Assembly: GCF_004123675.1 (NCBI RefSeq)
Contig: NZ_CP035424.1
Location: 1-44,085, forward strand
Origin: Leisingera sp. NJS204
GTDB taxonomy: Bacteria > Pseudomonadota > Alphaproteobacteria > Rhodobacterales > Rhodobacteraceae
Length of the DNA stretch: 44,085 nt
Direction of reading: 5' to 3'
In this document: one piece after another, positions 8,924-17,597 of the stretch
How positions within the stretch are numbered: position 1 is the first letter of the stretch
How the letters are laid out: every line of letters starts with the position of its first letter
The notes under the pieces: generated by a model
What the model saw: only the letters and a program-made list of their open reading frames with translations
Databases searched by the model: none
What the model was told of the DNA's origin: nothing
Position numbers and translations under genes: made by a program

Positions 8924-10662
8924 GGGCCGGCCTCGTCCAGGGTGATCTCCATGTCGAATTTGCCGCCAGCCGCGGCGCCGCCATGGGCGGTGATGATGCG
9001 GGTGGAATGCGGGAAACTCTTGTCGATATGGTTGAGGATCCGGGTGGCGGCGGCGGGGTCGACCTCGGACAGGGCCTCGTCCAGGATCAGGATATCAAAG
9101 GGCGTGAGCAGGGCGCGCAGCAGGCAAAGGCGCTGGCGTTCGCCGCCCGACAGCGTCAACCCGCTTTCGCCCAGCATCGTGTCAAGACCGTCTGCACTGC
9201 GGAAGCGCTCGGCCAGGCCGAACAGATCCAGCATTTGCCAGACATGGGGTTCACTGCCGGGGCTGGCCCAGAAGGCGCGGGATTGAAACAGGTTATCGCG
9301 TAGGCTGGCGTGCAGGGTCAGCGGGCGCTGGCCGGCATAGGCCACACGATCGGGCAGAGTGGCGCCGCCAAGCTGGCCCAGGTCCGCGCCGCCCAGTGTG
9401 ATGCGCCCGGACAGGGGCTGCGCCCGTCCGCAAAGCACCGCGATCAAAGAGGTTTTTCCGGCGCCGCTGGCGCCTTTCAGGGCCAATTTGGTGCCTTGGG
9501 GGATGGTGAGGGTCAGCGGGCCAAGCGGGGCTGCCTGACCACGGGAGACGGTCACATTGTTCAGTTGCAGGGCATGGCCTGCGGGGGCAAAGGGCGCGGC
9601 GGGCCGGGGGGCGGCGGGCTGCATCACCGTATCAAGGCGCGCCACCGCAACCTTGACCCGCGCCTGTGCGTGCCACAGGCCCAGCAGCGATTGCATCGGG
9701 CCGGTCATGAAACCCATATAGGCGATGAAGGCAATCAGGGATCCCAGCGGCCAGTCGCCGCGGATCACCATCAGCCCGCCCGCCAGAAAGATCGCCGCGC
9801 GGGTCAGCGCCGACAAGAGCACCGGCACTGCGCGGGTGAATTCGCCCCACAGGTTCTGCGCGATCAGGCGGCGGTTCAGCCCGGCGTGGTCGCGCAGGCT
9901 GCGCCGTTCCGCCCAATGGGTGCCGCGGGCGGCCTGCAGCGCGGGCAGGCCGAACAGGGTTTCCGACAGGCCGGCGGCGTAGCGCCCCTGCATCCCGCGC
10001 ACGGCGGCGGCGTGGCGTTCGGTACGGGGGCGGGCCCAGAGCAGGAACAGCAGCTCAGCCGGGGCCAGCAATGCGGTCAGCAACCCCAGCCGCCAGTCCA
10101 GCAGCATCAGCATCGCGGAGCCGCCAATCAGCCGGATCAGCGAGGAGGAGCCGCCAAGCACTGCGTTAAAGGCGAATTTCTGCACCTCTGCCGCATCGCC
10201 GTCGATCCGGGCCAGCAGCTCGCCCGCGCGCTGAGAGGCGAACCAGCCGGAGGGTTTGGCGGCCAGCCGGGACAGCAGCCGCCGCCGCAGCTGCGCCAGC
10301 ATCCGGACCGAGGCGCGCATGTGCAGGATATTGCTGAGGGCGCCGGTGGCGGTGGCCAGGAGGCCGATGGCAAACAGCGCCAGCGACCATGTGATCAGCT
10401 GCGCGGCATCACCCGCCATCAGGCCGCGGTCGATCACCAGCTTGCTGATATAGGGGGGCAGCAAGCCGATCGCGGCGGCGGCAAAGCTGATCAGCAGCAG
10501 CAGTGCCAGCCGGTGGCGGTGCGGGCGCAGCAGCGGCAGCAGCCAGGCCGCAGTGGAGGATGTGAAAAGCGCCGCACCTGCGCGGGATTGCAGGCGCGGC
10601 CAGGGGCGGGCAGCCGCAGGGCCGCCCGGCTGGGGGGAGAGTTTGGCGGCAGGCCCAGTCAT
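8920..10662 (-). CDS. qhpF: ABC transporter QhpF (fused permease-ATPase)
   Basis: 580 residues. An N-terminal six-helix export domain (about 45-330) is followed by an ATPase domain with Walker A GASGAGKT (397-404), signature LSGGE (504-508), Walker B ILILDE (524-529) and switch His560. This half-transporter type works as a homodimer. In the QHNDH system QhpF is proposed to export the processed, crosslinked gamma subunit to the periplasm. It lies between qhpB and qhpE with four-base ATGA overlaps on both sides. Confidence 0.9.
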   Translation of the reverse strand: MTGPAAKLSPQPGGPAAARPWPRLQSRAGAALFTSSTAAWLLPLLRPHRHRLALLLLISFAAAAIGLLPPYISKLVIDRGLMAGDAAQLITWSLALFAIGLLATATGALSNILHMRASVRMLAQLRRRLLSRLAAKPSGWFASQRAGELLARIDGDAAEVQKFAFNAVLGGSSSLIRLIGGSAMLMLLDWRLGLLTALLAPAELLFLLWARPRTERHAAAVRGMQGRYAAGLSETLFGLPALQAARGTHWAERRSLRDHAGLNRRLIAQNLWGEFTRAVPVLLSALTRAAIFLAGGLMVIRGDWPLGSLIAFIAYMGFMTGPMQSLLGLWHAQARVKVAVARLDTVMQPAAPRPAAPFAPAGHALQLNNVTVSRGQAAPLGPLTLTIPQGTKLALKGASGAGKTSLIAVLCGRAQPLSGRITLGGADLGQLGGATLPDRVAYAGQRPLTLHASLRDNLFQSRAFWASPGSEPHVWQMLDLFGLAERFRSADGLDTMLGESGLTLSGGERQRLCLLRALLTPFDILILDEALSEVDPAAATRILNHIDKSFPHSTRIITAHGGAAAGGKFDMEITLDEAGP

Positions 10663-11738
10663 CCCTGCGGCACAACGTGCAGGGTGGAGACCGACATGTC
10701 ACCGCCGGAGGGCACCCGGATCTCGCCCAGGCGTTCCAGCGTTTCGCTGTCATAGATGCCGATGTCGTCATTGGTGCCGCCGACATAGATTTCTTGCCCG
10801 TCACTGGAGACGTTGATGACGTAATAGGTGTGCGGCAGGTCCACGCGCTTGACCAGCTCGCGGGTTTCCAGGTTGTGCTTGGACAGCTGGGTATAGACGC
10901 CGTACAGGTGCTTGGGGTCTGTGGCACTGCGGGCGGCTGAGAACATCAGCACCTCGAAAGAGGCGAAATCGGCGATCTCGGTCTCGCCGCTTGTCAGGTC
11001 AACCGACTGGTAGCCCCAGACAAAATCCGCCATCTCCTGCTGGGTTTCGTCGGTGAACACCGCCGCCGTGTACATCAGCAGCATTTCGTCGTTCTGGCTG
11101 CCGGTGGGCCAGAAGGCCAGCACATCCGGCGGGCTATAGGCCGGGCGGTCCCAGCTGGCGTTGGCAATCGCCACCTCGGTTTTGCCGGTGGCCGGATCAA
11201 CCCGGTAGATGTCATGTCCCGCAACATAGACCTGACCGTTGCGGTCGCTGGCCATCAGGGTGGAGCGGCGCGGCGCCTGGTGGATAGCTACGGGTTCAGC
11301 CTCCAGCCCGGCGCTTGCATCATAGACGGCGAACTCCGGCTGCATCACCTCGTAACGGTCGGTCAGTTTGCGCACCGGATTGCGCACCGTGTAGATCTGA
11401 CTGCCGTCCTTGGAGACGGCGAGCGAGGCCAGCGAGCGGCGGCTTACGTCGCCGTCGGACTGGGCGGCGTGGAACACTTTCTCGCAGGTCCCGATATCAA
11501 CGCCGACCACATCCTGCCAATGGTTCAGCAGCACATAGGCGATGCGGTTGTCCGGCGACATGGCAATGACGCCGGGAGTCACATTGGCGCCCAAATCGCA
11601 GTCGGCTTTGACCGAGCGGGTATCAGCATCAAAGACATAGAGGTTCGAGGGCCGGGCCACCGTCACCAGAAGGTCGCCGGCAGCCAGCGGCAGGGCGGAG
11701 GCGCAGAACGCGGCAGCAGCAAAAAACGCGGATTTCAT
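10659..11738 (-). CDS. qhpB: Amine dehydrogenase beta subunit QhpB
   Basis: 359 residues from ATG 11738, preceded by AAGGAG; a longer upstream frame is rejected because it runs through qhpC. A signal peptide MKSAFFAAAAFCASALPLAAG sends it to the periplasm. The remainder has repeated blades such as LYVFDADT, AYVLLNHW and IYVGGTNDD, fitting the seven-bladed propeller of the QHNDH beta subunit, which together with the gamma subunit forms the quinone active site. It follows qhpC by 13 bases and its stop overlaps the start of qhpF. Confidence 0.92.
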   Translation of the reverse strand: MKSAFFAAAAFCASALPLAAGDLLVTVARPSNLYVFDADTRSVKADCDLGANVTPGVIAMSPDNRIAYVLLNHWQDVVGVDIGTCEKVFHAAQSDGDVSRRSLASLAVSKDGSQIYTVRNPVRKLTDRYEVMQPEFAVYDASAGLEAEPVAIHQAPRRSTLMASDRNGQVYVAGHDIYRVDPATGKTEVAIANASWDRPAYSPPDVLAFWPTGSQNDEMLLMYTAAVFTDETQQEMADFVWGYQSVDLTSGETEIADFASFEVLMFSAARSATDPKHLYGVYTQLSKHNLETRELVKRVDLPHTYYVINVSSDGQEIYVGGTNDDIGIYDSETLERLGEIRVPSGGDMSVSTLHVVPQG

Positions 11739-11751
11739 GATGCGGGTCTCC

Positions 11752-12075
11752 TTATGTTTCGGCGTCGGTGGGGTAGGTGGCGCCAAGCGCGCGCCAGTCC
11801 TTGGCAGCGTTGGGCGCGCCTTCGTCCCAGTTCTGGTGGTTGACCATGATGTCGGGCACCTGCGCGGGCCACCAGCAGGGGTCGGAGCAGCCATAAAGGT
11901 CCGCCTCCATCGGCTGGCACAAGGCGGCAAGGCCGCCGAAAGGATCGACCTCCCAGCCGGGATCGAAGGTGGTGGCGCAGCCGGCGGTTACGGTCTGCAT
12001 CGCGCGGACCTCTTCCATTTGGCTTGCGGTTGCGGCCTGCTGGACGCGTTCGGCTTTCTGATTGAGCGGTTTCAT
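11752..12075 (-). CDS. qhpC: Amine dehydrogenase gamma subunit QhpC, CTQ precursor
   Basis: 107 residues. ATG 12075 is fixed by the ATGA overlap with the qhpD stop. A leader of about 26 residues ([18 protein letters not shown]...) precedes the mature subunit. All crosslink residues known for this family are present at the right spacing: Cys33-Glu42, Cys53-Asp59 and Cys67-Asp75 for the three Cys-to-acidic thioethers, and Cys63-Trp69 for the cysteine tryptophylquinone (CTQ) cofactor. With an offset of 26 these equal positions 7/16, 27/33, 41/49 and 37/43 of the mature protein. No Sec signal peptide, which fits cytoplasmic modification before export by QhpF. Confidence 0.95.
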   Translation of the reverse strand: MKPLNQKAERVQQAATASQMEEVRAMQTVTAGCATTFDPGWEVDPFGGLAALCQPMEADLYGCSDPCWWPAQVPDIMVNHQNWDEGAPNAAKDWRALGATYPTDAET

Positions 12076-13496
12076 TTTCCAAACGCCCTCCTTGGTGCAA
12101 CGTGGTGGTGGAAATACTGCGGTGCCTTGGCGATCAGTTCGGCATAGGCGGCGACCCCGAAATCGATCCAGTCGCGCATCAGGTCGCAGTAGTGATAGGT
12201 CGGCATCATCGGGTCGCTGAAATGGGCATAGCTTTCGTGGTAGCAGCCGCCCGCGCACAGGTTGCGGATCCGGCAGGTGGCGCAGCCCTTCTCAGTCCGG
12301 TCGGAGCGCGCCTTGATGAAGCCCGACAACTCCTTGCGCTTGATGCCCTCATCGACGGTGCCGAACTGGTCCATGTCCGATCCGGTGAAGCGGTGGCACA
12401 GGTTCAGCGCGCCGTCGTGATTGACCGCCAGCATGCCCACACCGGCACCGCAGGGCAGCGCCTTGGAGCGGCCCTCGTAAAGGTCGTTCATCATCTGATG
12501 CATGTTGGAAAAGCCGATGTTGCGGCCCTTCAGCGCCTCTTCGACATAGAGCCTGCCAAGGGATTTCATGCCCTCGAACACCTCCAGCAGTTCGGCGCCG
12601 TTGAGGTTGAAGGCATCCATGTCGCCCGAGGTGACCGGCGAAAACCCGACCTCGGCAAAGCCGATATCGTTGATCAGATGGTCCCAGATCTCATGAATGT
12701 TGGTGACGCCGGCGGTCAGGGTGACGCGGGCGCCGACCGGTTTCGATGTGTAGCGCGACAGCAGCAGCCGGGCCTTGGCGGCGACCGCATCATAGGTACC
12801 CTTGCCGCCAACCGTTTTGCGGTTCAGGTCGTGCTGCGCCTTGGGGCCGTCGATGGACACCGTGAGGCCGAATTTATGCTGGTCAAGCCAGTCGATCAGC
12901 GGTTCCGTCAGCAGGGTTGCATTGGTGGTCAGGCTGAAGTTCACCGCCTTGCCAAGGGCGGCGAAATGCGGTTCGGCCCAGTCCACCACCTGCCGGATCA
13001 GCGGCTGGTTCGACAGCGGCTCACCGCCGAAGAACACCACGTTATAGCTGTCGCGGTCCGGGTTCTCGGCCAGCAGCATCTCGACCGACTTGCGCGCGGT
13101 GTCAAAAGCCATCTTCTGGCCCTTGGAGGGCACCGCCAGATCCTCCTTGTAGCAGTAGGAACAGGCCAGGTTGCAGCCGGTGTTGACGTTCAGGACGATG
13201 GTTGTCAGCGGGAAGTTTTCGATCTCGATCGGCGGGCGTTCGGGCTGCAGCGGGCGGCCGTCGTTGACGATGTCCAGCCGCACCAGACCGTCGAGCCGGT
13301 CGGCGGCGTCCGTGGCCGCAAACCGGGTCTCGAATTCATCCATGGTGAAGGCCTGCGCCTGCGCCGCATAGTCAAGGATATCGCGGTCGGCGGTGTCCAT
13401 CTCGAAGATCGAGGTGGTGGGGACGTGGAACAGAACCTCGCGCCCTTCGACCGATACCCGATGCGCATTGGCGGGCTGATAGTGAAAGTCTTTCAT
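12072..13496 (-). CDS. qhpD: Radical SAM thioether-forming enzyme QhpD
   Basis: 474 residues. The radical SAM cluster motif is CNLACSYC (Cys108, Cys112, Cys115), followed by FFGGEPL. The C-terminal region has SPASM-type cysteines in [15 protein letters not shown] and [17 protein letters not shown] for auxiliary iron-sulfur clusters. In the QHNDH pathway QhpD makes the three intra-peptide Cys-to-Asp/Glu thioether bonds in QhpC in the cytoplasm. It starts 18 bases after qhpA with a GGGAGAA ribosome site, and its stop overlaps the qhpC start, linking enzyme and substrate synthesis. Confidence 0.94.
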   Translation of the reverse strand: MKDFHYQPANAHRVSVEGREVLFHVPTTSIFEMDTADRDILDYAAQAQAFTMDEFETRFAATDAADRLDGLVRLDIVNDGRPLQPERPPIEIENFPLTTIVLNVNTGCNLACSYCYKEDLAVPSKGQKMAFDTARKSVEMLLAENPDRDSYNVVFFGGEPLSNQPLIRQVVDWAEPHFAALGKAVNFSLTTNATLLTEPLIDWLDQHKFGLTVSIDGPKAQHDLNRKTVGGKGTYDAVAAKARLLLSRYTSKPVGARVTLTAGVTNIHEIWDHLINDIGFAEVGFSPVTSGDMDAFNLNGAELLEVFEGMKSLGRLYVEEALKGRNIGFSNMHQMMNDLYEGRSKALPCGAGVGMLAVNHDGALNLCHRFTGSDMDQFGTVDEGIKRKELSGFIKARSDRTEKGCATCRIRNLCAGGCYHESYAHFSDPMMPTYHYCDLMRDWIDFGVAAYAELIAKAPQYFHHHVAPRRAFGK

Positions 13497-13514
13497 GGGT
13501 TTTCTCCCTGTGCT

Positions 13515-15038
13515 TCAGCGGATCGGCGGATCAATGAAGCGCTGCACGGTGACGATCAGCATCGCCTCAGCCTGCTGGCCCATCGCCTTGGCCTGGACTT
13601 TCAGCTCGCCTGCATTGTTGGCGCTGAAGGGGCGGTCGGGGTTGGGGCCGGCAATGGCAGGTGCAAAAATGCCACTTGGCTGCATTTCGCCTGCAAACTC
13701 GGTGTCCTTCATGTGGGCTGCGTGATCATGCGCATTGGCAACGGTCCACTGCGCCGCGATCTGGCCGATGCGCACATCGTCTCCGGTTCCCGCTTTGCCG
13801 TCGGGGCCGTTCCACATGCCGATGGCATTGAAATAGGCGGGCACCGGGGGCGGCCCTGCATCGCTGCCGCCGCCAACGCGGGCGATGGTGAATTCCGGCT
13901 CCACCCGGAGGCTGTCGACCGAGGTGTAATGGGCGATCTGCCCCTCGGCGCTGCCTGCGTTGAAGGTAACCACGCCATTGCCCTCAGCCGCCAGCATCAG
14001 CGCCGCGCCAAAGCTGTTTGCCGTTGCATCGCCGTGTGAACTGGCCAGGCTGTCGAGCCCGGTGCCGACCACTTGCACCTGTGCCTCACCCGCCGGAACG
14101 GCAGAGGGAACGGTGCCCAGGATAACGCTGCCTGCACCCGCGCGGGCGCCGGTCAACGGTGCGCCAAGGGCGTCGTTGCTGCGGTCGAACTGCCGGCCCT
14201 GCAGGGCGTTGCCATCCTCTGACAGCGCCAGAACCTGACGGTAAGCGGTGCCGCCGATGTCCAGATTGGCGCGCCATTCATAGCCGGTGTAAAGGTTCAT
14301 CTGGCCCGACGCGGGATGCGTGCTGCCGTCGGCGGTCACAAATTCGCCCGAGACCTGATAGGGAGAGGCCTCGCCGATGACTGTCAGCCGCCCGTAGGCC
14401 TCGCCGATGCCGGGCAGGTCTGTGATGACCACCCAATCGCCTGCCACCGGCTGCTTGTCCGCCGCCTGCCAGTCCGTCCAGGCGGCGGTCTCCAGCGGGT
14501 TCTGTTCGGCCAGATAGCTGGCGATCTCGGTCCGGGCGATCTGGTACCATTCGCGGTCGCGGCCAAGCGCCTGGTATTCGATGGTGGGGAAATGGCCGAC
14601 ATGGAAATCCATGTGCAGGGTCCATTCCTCGGCCGTGCGGTTCTGCAGCAGCCCCCGCGCGCCGGTATGGCAGCGCGCGCACATCGAGGCAAAGGGTTCG
14701 TCAAAGCTTTCCTGCGCGTTCGGATCTTTCTCAAGCGCATAGCGGAAAGGGGCGGTCTCGGACGGCGCCAGACCCTGGCTGTCGGACAGATGCTGCACGA
14801 TGGCGCGGCGGTCCTCAGGGCTGATCTCCAGCCCATGCGCCTGCTGCATCCGGACGATGGTCATCATCCAGCCTTCAGGCGTCTTGCGCTGGCCGCTGAT
14901 GCGGCTCAATCCGCCGTCTTCTGCGGTGTGGCAGCTGGAGCAGATGTTTTGCACCAGCTCCTCGCTGGCCAGCGCAGGGGCCGGGCTGGCGGCTGATATC
15001 AGGAGTGCAGCCGTCAGGCCGCGGGGTCTTAGTTGCAT
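13515..15038 (-). CDS. qhpA: Amine dehydrogenase alpha subunit QhpA, dihaem cytochrome c
   Basis: 507 residues. A signal peptide of about 24 residues (ending APALA) is followed by two c-type haem motifs, CSSCH at 33-37 and CARCH at 120-124, and then beta-rich domains to the C terminus, as in the QHNDH alpha subunit. It takes electrons from the CTQ in QhpC and passes them to periplasmic cytochrome or cupredoxin carriers. Its start overlaps the end of qhpG by 10 bases and it has a GGGAGA ribosome site. Confidence 0.94.
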   Translation of the reverse strand: MQLRPRGLTAALLISAASPAPALASEELVQNICSSCHTAEDGGLSRISGQRKTPEGWMMTIVRMQQAHGLEISPEDRRAIVQHLSDSQGLAPSETAPFRYALEKDPNAQESFDEPFASMCARCHTGARGLLQNRTAEEWTLHMDFHVGHFPTIEYQALGRDREWYQIARTEIASYLAEQNPLETAAWTDWQAADKQPVAGDWVVITDLPGIGEAYGRLTVIGEASPYQVSGEFVTADGSTHPASGQMNLYTGYEWRANLDIGGTAYRQVLALSEDGNALQGRQFDRSNDALGAPLTGARAGAGSVILGTVPSAVPAGEAQVQVVGTGLDSLASSHGDATANSFGAALMLAAEGNGVVTFNAGSAEGQIAHYTSVDSLRVEPEFTIARVGGGSDAGPPPVPAYFNAIGMWNGPDGKAGTGDDVRIGQIAAQWTVANAHDHAAHMKDTEFAGEMQPSGIFAPAIAGPNPDRPFSANNAGELKVQAKAMGQQAEAMLIVTVQRFIDPPIR

Positions 15039-16375
15039 GGGTTAGTCTCCCTGTTTGGTGTGTCCCAGGGGATCTGCGCCCCCTCGGTAAAGCCTTGCGA
15101 CAAAAGCCATTGGTGGATGGCGCGGGCGGCCTGCGGCGGGGCTCCGGGCAGAACTGCGCTGTGAAAACCGTCCGCGCCCGGCAGCGGCTGGCCGTTCAGG
15201 CGGCGCAGCAGCGGCACGATCTCCTGCCCGGCGGCAAAGGCGGCACCGCCGGGGGCATCGCGGGTGATCAGCACCTCGCGCCGCGCCAGGTGGCCGTTTT
15301 GCACGATTACCCGGCGGGCGATGTGCGGGGGGATGTCGGTATCATGGGCGGGGATATCATCGGGCCAGGCGGTGCGCTGCTGCCAGAACGGTGTTGCAAA
15401 TTCCGCCTCGCGGTAGAAATCGCGGCCCACACGGGCCTGCCGCCAAAAGGTCCCGGCCACCCGGTTGCGGTAGAAATCGCGGGCCAGCCCGGTGTCGCCG
15501 TTCAGCAAGGCCCGTGCGATGGGAACCGCCATCAGTGCCGAAGACACAGCCCAGAACATGCCGTGCCCGGACAAAGGATCCAGCGCCACCGCCGCATCGC
15601 CCAGCCGCGGGCAGCGCGGGTCCAGTTCCGGCGCGGTCAGCCGCGGTGCGATGGCATGAATGGCAGGGGAGCGGGGCAGGGGGGTGTGCGCCGCCACCGT
15701 TTGCCACAGCGCCGCCACAGCCGCCTTGCCGCCAGTCCGTTTATCCAGCGCACCTGTGTCACCCACCGCCTGCAGCCACAGCTGACCCTGCCGGGCTGGA
15801 GCAGACCAGATCCAGCCGCCGGGCCGGGCTTCGATCCGCGGGGTGTCCATATATCCGGCTTGCGGCGGTACAAACCCGGCAACCGAGATCGTGTCCGGCC
15901 CGATAAGGTCCGCCCTGTTTTGTTCTGCAGGCTGGCGCGGGGCGCGGCGGCCGCGGGCCTCAAACAGCAGGCTGGCGGTGAGGCTTTTCCCGCCGGCCAG
16001 GCGGATTACGCCCGCATCCGGGCGGACACTGGCCACCGCTTTATAGAACACTGCGACGCCCTCAGCCCCGGCGGCGTGCAGCAGGCCGGTGTCGAATTGG
16101 TTGCGGTCGGCCAGATGCTCGCTGTTCTGGCCGCCTTGAAAAGACCCCCAGCTGACATGGCGCTGGGTGGCCGGACCGATGCCCGCCAGCGGCAGGCAGT
16201 GTTTTTGCAGAATTGCGGCGATACGGGCGGACATGCCCTCAAACCGGGCGGCGCGCGGCGGCAGGGTGGCCAGCGCCACGCTGTATCCGGCCCGCGCCAG
16301 CAGGATCGCGGCCACCGACCCGGCCGGGCCGCCGCCTGCGATTGCAATGTCAAAGGTGCCAAATTGAGGTGCCAT
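15029..16375 (-). CDS. qhpG: FAD-dependent monooxygenase QhpG
   Basis: 448 residues. The N terminus has the FAD-binding dinucleotide fold AIAGGGPAGS (GGGPAG at 14-19), and further on GDAAVALDPLSGHG matches the second FAD motif of the flavin hydroxylase / tryptophan halogenase group. In the QHNDH system QhpG hydroxylates the QhpC tryptophan on the way to CTQ. Here it is the first gene of the operon, facing qhpR across 160 bp, and it overlaps qhpA. ATG 16375 is directly preceded by the operon's regulatory region. Confidence 0.88.
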   Translation of the reverse strand: MAPQFGTFDIAIAGGGPAGSVAAILLARAGYSVALATLPPRAARFEGMSARIAAILQKHCLPLAGIGPATQRHVSWGSFQGGQNSEHLADRNQFDTGLLHAAGAEGVAVFYKAVASVRPDAGVIRLAGGKSLTASLLFEARGRRAPRQPAEQNRADLIGPDTISVAGFVPPQAGYMDTPRIEARPGGWIWSAPARQGQLWLQAVGDTGALDKRTGGKAAVAALWQTVAAHTPLPRSPAIHAIAPRLTAPELDPRCPRLGDAAVALDPLSGHGMFWAVSSALMAVPIARALLNGDTGLARDFYRNRVAGTFWRQARVGRDFYREAEFATPFWQQRTAWPDDIPAHDTDIPPHIARRVIVQNGHLARREVLITRDAPGGAAFAAGQEIVPLLRRLNGQPLPGADGFHSAVLPGAPPQAARAIHQWLLSQGFTEGAQIPWDTPNRETNPCN

Positions 16376-16535
16376 TTACATAAGCTGCACTGTGGCGGCG
16401 GTGCTTGTGGCGGACGCATCCGGACAACAAGCCGACATTTCCGGACAGAATCGGCGGATGCGGCCCTGTCTGCAGTGATTTTTCTGGAATGGCCGGTTTT
16501 TACGGTATTCTGGCGCAATCCTGAGGAATTGCGCG
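16376..16535. promoter_or_regulatory. qhpG-qhpR divergent control region with AraC-type direct repeats
   Basis: The 8-mer TCCGGACA occurs at 16419-16426 and again at 16440-16447, a 21-bp period (two helical turns) in direct orientation, the usual layout of AraC-family operator half-sites. It sits 44-72 bp upstream of the qhpG start, where an activator could contact polymerase. Binding by QhpR is inference. GAGGA at 16523-16527 is the qhpR ribosome site. Confidence 0.55.
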
Positions 16536-17561
16536 ATGCCACACAACTATCAGCCCCGGATTTCGGCCACGACCTTGAACGACCCGCTGCGGGCTGTTGA
16601 GTTCATGAACGGCGATCCTGGCAGGATTTTCCGCACTGCCGGGATCGGCCCCGAAGACCTGGATGGCGAGATCGGCCTGAAGAAATTCGTGGACTTCTGC
16701 GAGCATGCATCGGACCAGCTGGGGCTGCCCGATTTCGGCTGGCGGGTGGGATCGGTGTTCGATTTGCAAAATCTTGGCACGCTTGGAGAATTCATCAAAC
16801 AGGCGCCGACGCTGGGAGCGGCGCTGTCGCTGTTCCGCAATGCCTTTCCAATGGTGCAAAGCGACTCGGAAATGCGGCTGGCGATTGAGGCGGACAAGGC
16901 GCTGCTGACTTACCGGATCCTGGATGCACGCATCTGGCCGCGGCAGCAGGATGCGGAGCTGACGCTGTCGGTGTTCCATAACCTGGTGAAGTCCGCCGCC
17001 GGTCCGGACTGGCGGCCTGATCTGTTGTCGCTGGAGCACGAATCAAGCGCCTTGCAAAGCCGCAGCAGTGCCGGGCCGCGCTGCCCGGTGCAGTTTGCCG
17101 CCGCGTCCAACACGCTGGTGTTTCCCGCGGCAATGCTGGATCTGCCGCTGGCGGACAGCGAAAGCCGGGCGTTCAAGGCCGCCTCGCAGTCGATGGTCCG
17201 CAGCGCCCGGCAAAGCGAGCGTGAAGCACCGGTTGCGGTACGGGTGCGCCGCGAGCTGCTGATGCGGATTGGCCGCGAAAGTTTCGAGCAGACCGCTATC
17301 GCCACGGCCCTGGGCATGTCGCGCCGGACCCTGCGGCGCAAGCTGGAGGAGGAGGGGCAGAAGTTTTCGCGGCTGCTGGCGGGCTGCCGGATGGAGATTG
17401 CCAAGCGTATGCTGCTGGCGCCAGGGGCGCAGCTTCATGAAATCTCAGAGCGGCTGGGCTATTCTGAAGTCTCGGCCTTTGAGCGTGCTTTCCGGCAGCG
17501 GGAGGGGGCGACGCCGAGCCAGTACCGCAAGCAAGCGTCGGCCTGCGGTTCCGGCGGCTGA
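16536..17561 (+). CDS. qhpR: AraC-family regulator of the amine operon (QhpR-like)
   Basis: 341 residues. The N-terminal ~190 residues resemble the arabinose-binding-like domain of the OruR/ArgR-type AraC subgroup (TLGEFIKQAPTLGAALSLF). The C-terminal ~100 residues are a double helix-turn-helix: TAIATALGMSRRTLRRKLEEE, then LHEISERLGYSEVSAFERAF and the closing GATPSQYRK. Its divergent position next to qhpG fits QhpR, the amine-responsive activator known from this locus. GAGGA lies about 8 bases before the ATG. Confidence 0.88.
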   Translation: MPHNYQPRISATTLNDPLRAVEFMNGDPGRIFRTAGIGPEDLDGEIGLKKFVDFCEHASDQLGLPDFGWRVGSVFDLQNLGTLGEFIKQAPTLGAALSLFRNAFPMVQSDSEMRLAIEADKALLTYRILDARIWPRQQDAELTLSVFHNLVKSAAGPDWRPDLLSLEHESSALQSRSSAGPRCPVQFAAASNTLVFPAAMLDLPLADSESRAFKAASQSMVRSARQSEREAPVAVRVRRELLMRIGRESFEQTAIATALGMSRRTLRRKLEEEGQKFSRLLAGCRMEIAKRMLLAPGAQLHEISERLGYSEVSAFERAFRQREGATPSQYRKQASACGSGG

Positions 17562-17597
17562 ACCGCCGCAGCAGGCCAGCAGAGCGGCGCGATGGAA

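Noticed and set aside
12102..14039. 645-codon plus-strand frame across qhpC, qhpD and qhpA
   Set aside because: It crosses three well-supported minus-strand genes and encodes no recognisable domain.
15005..16600. 531-codon plus-strand frame opposite qhpG
   Set aside because: Shadow of qhpG, which has clear FAD motifs; the frame also runs through the regulatory gap into qhpR.
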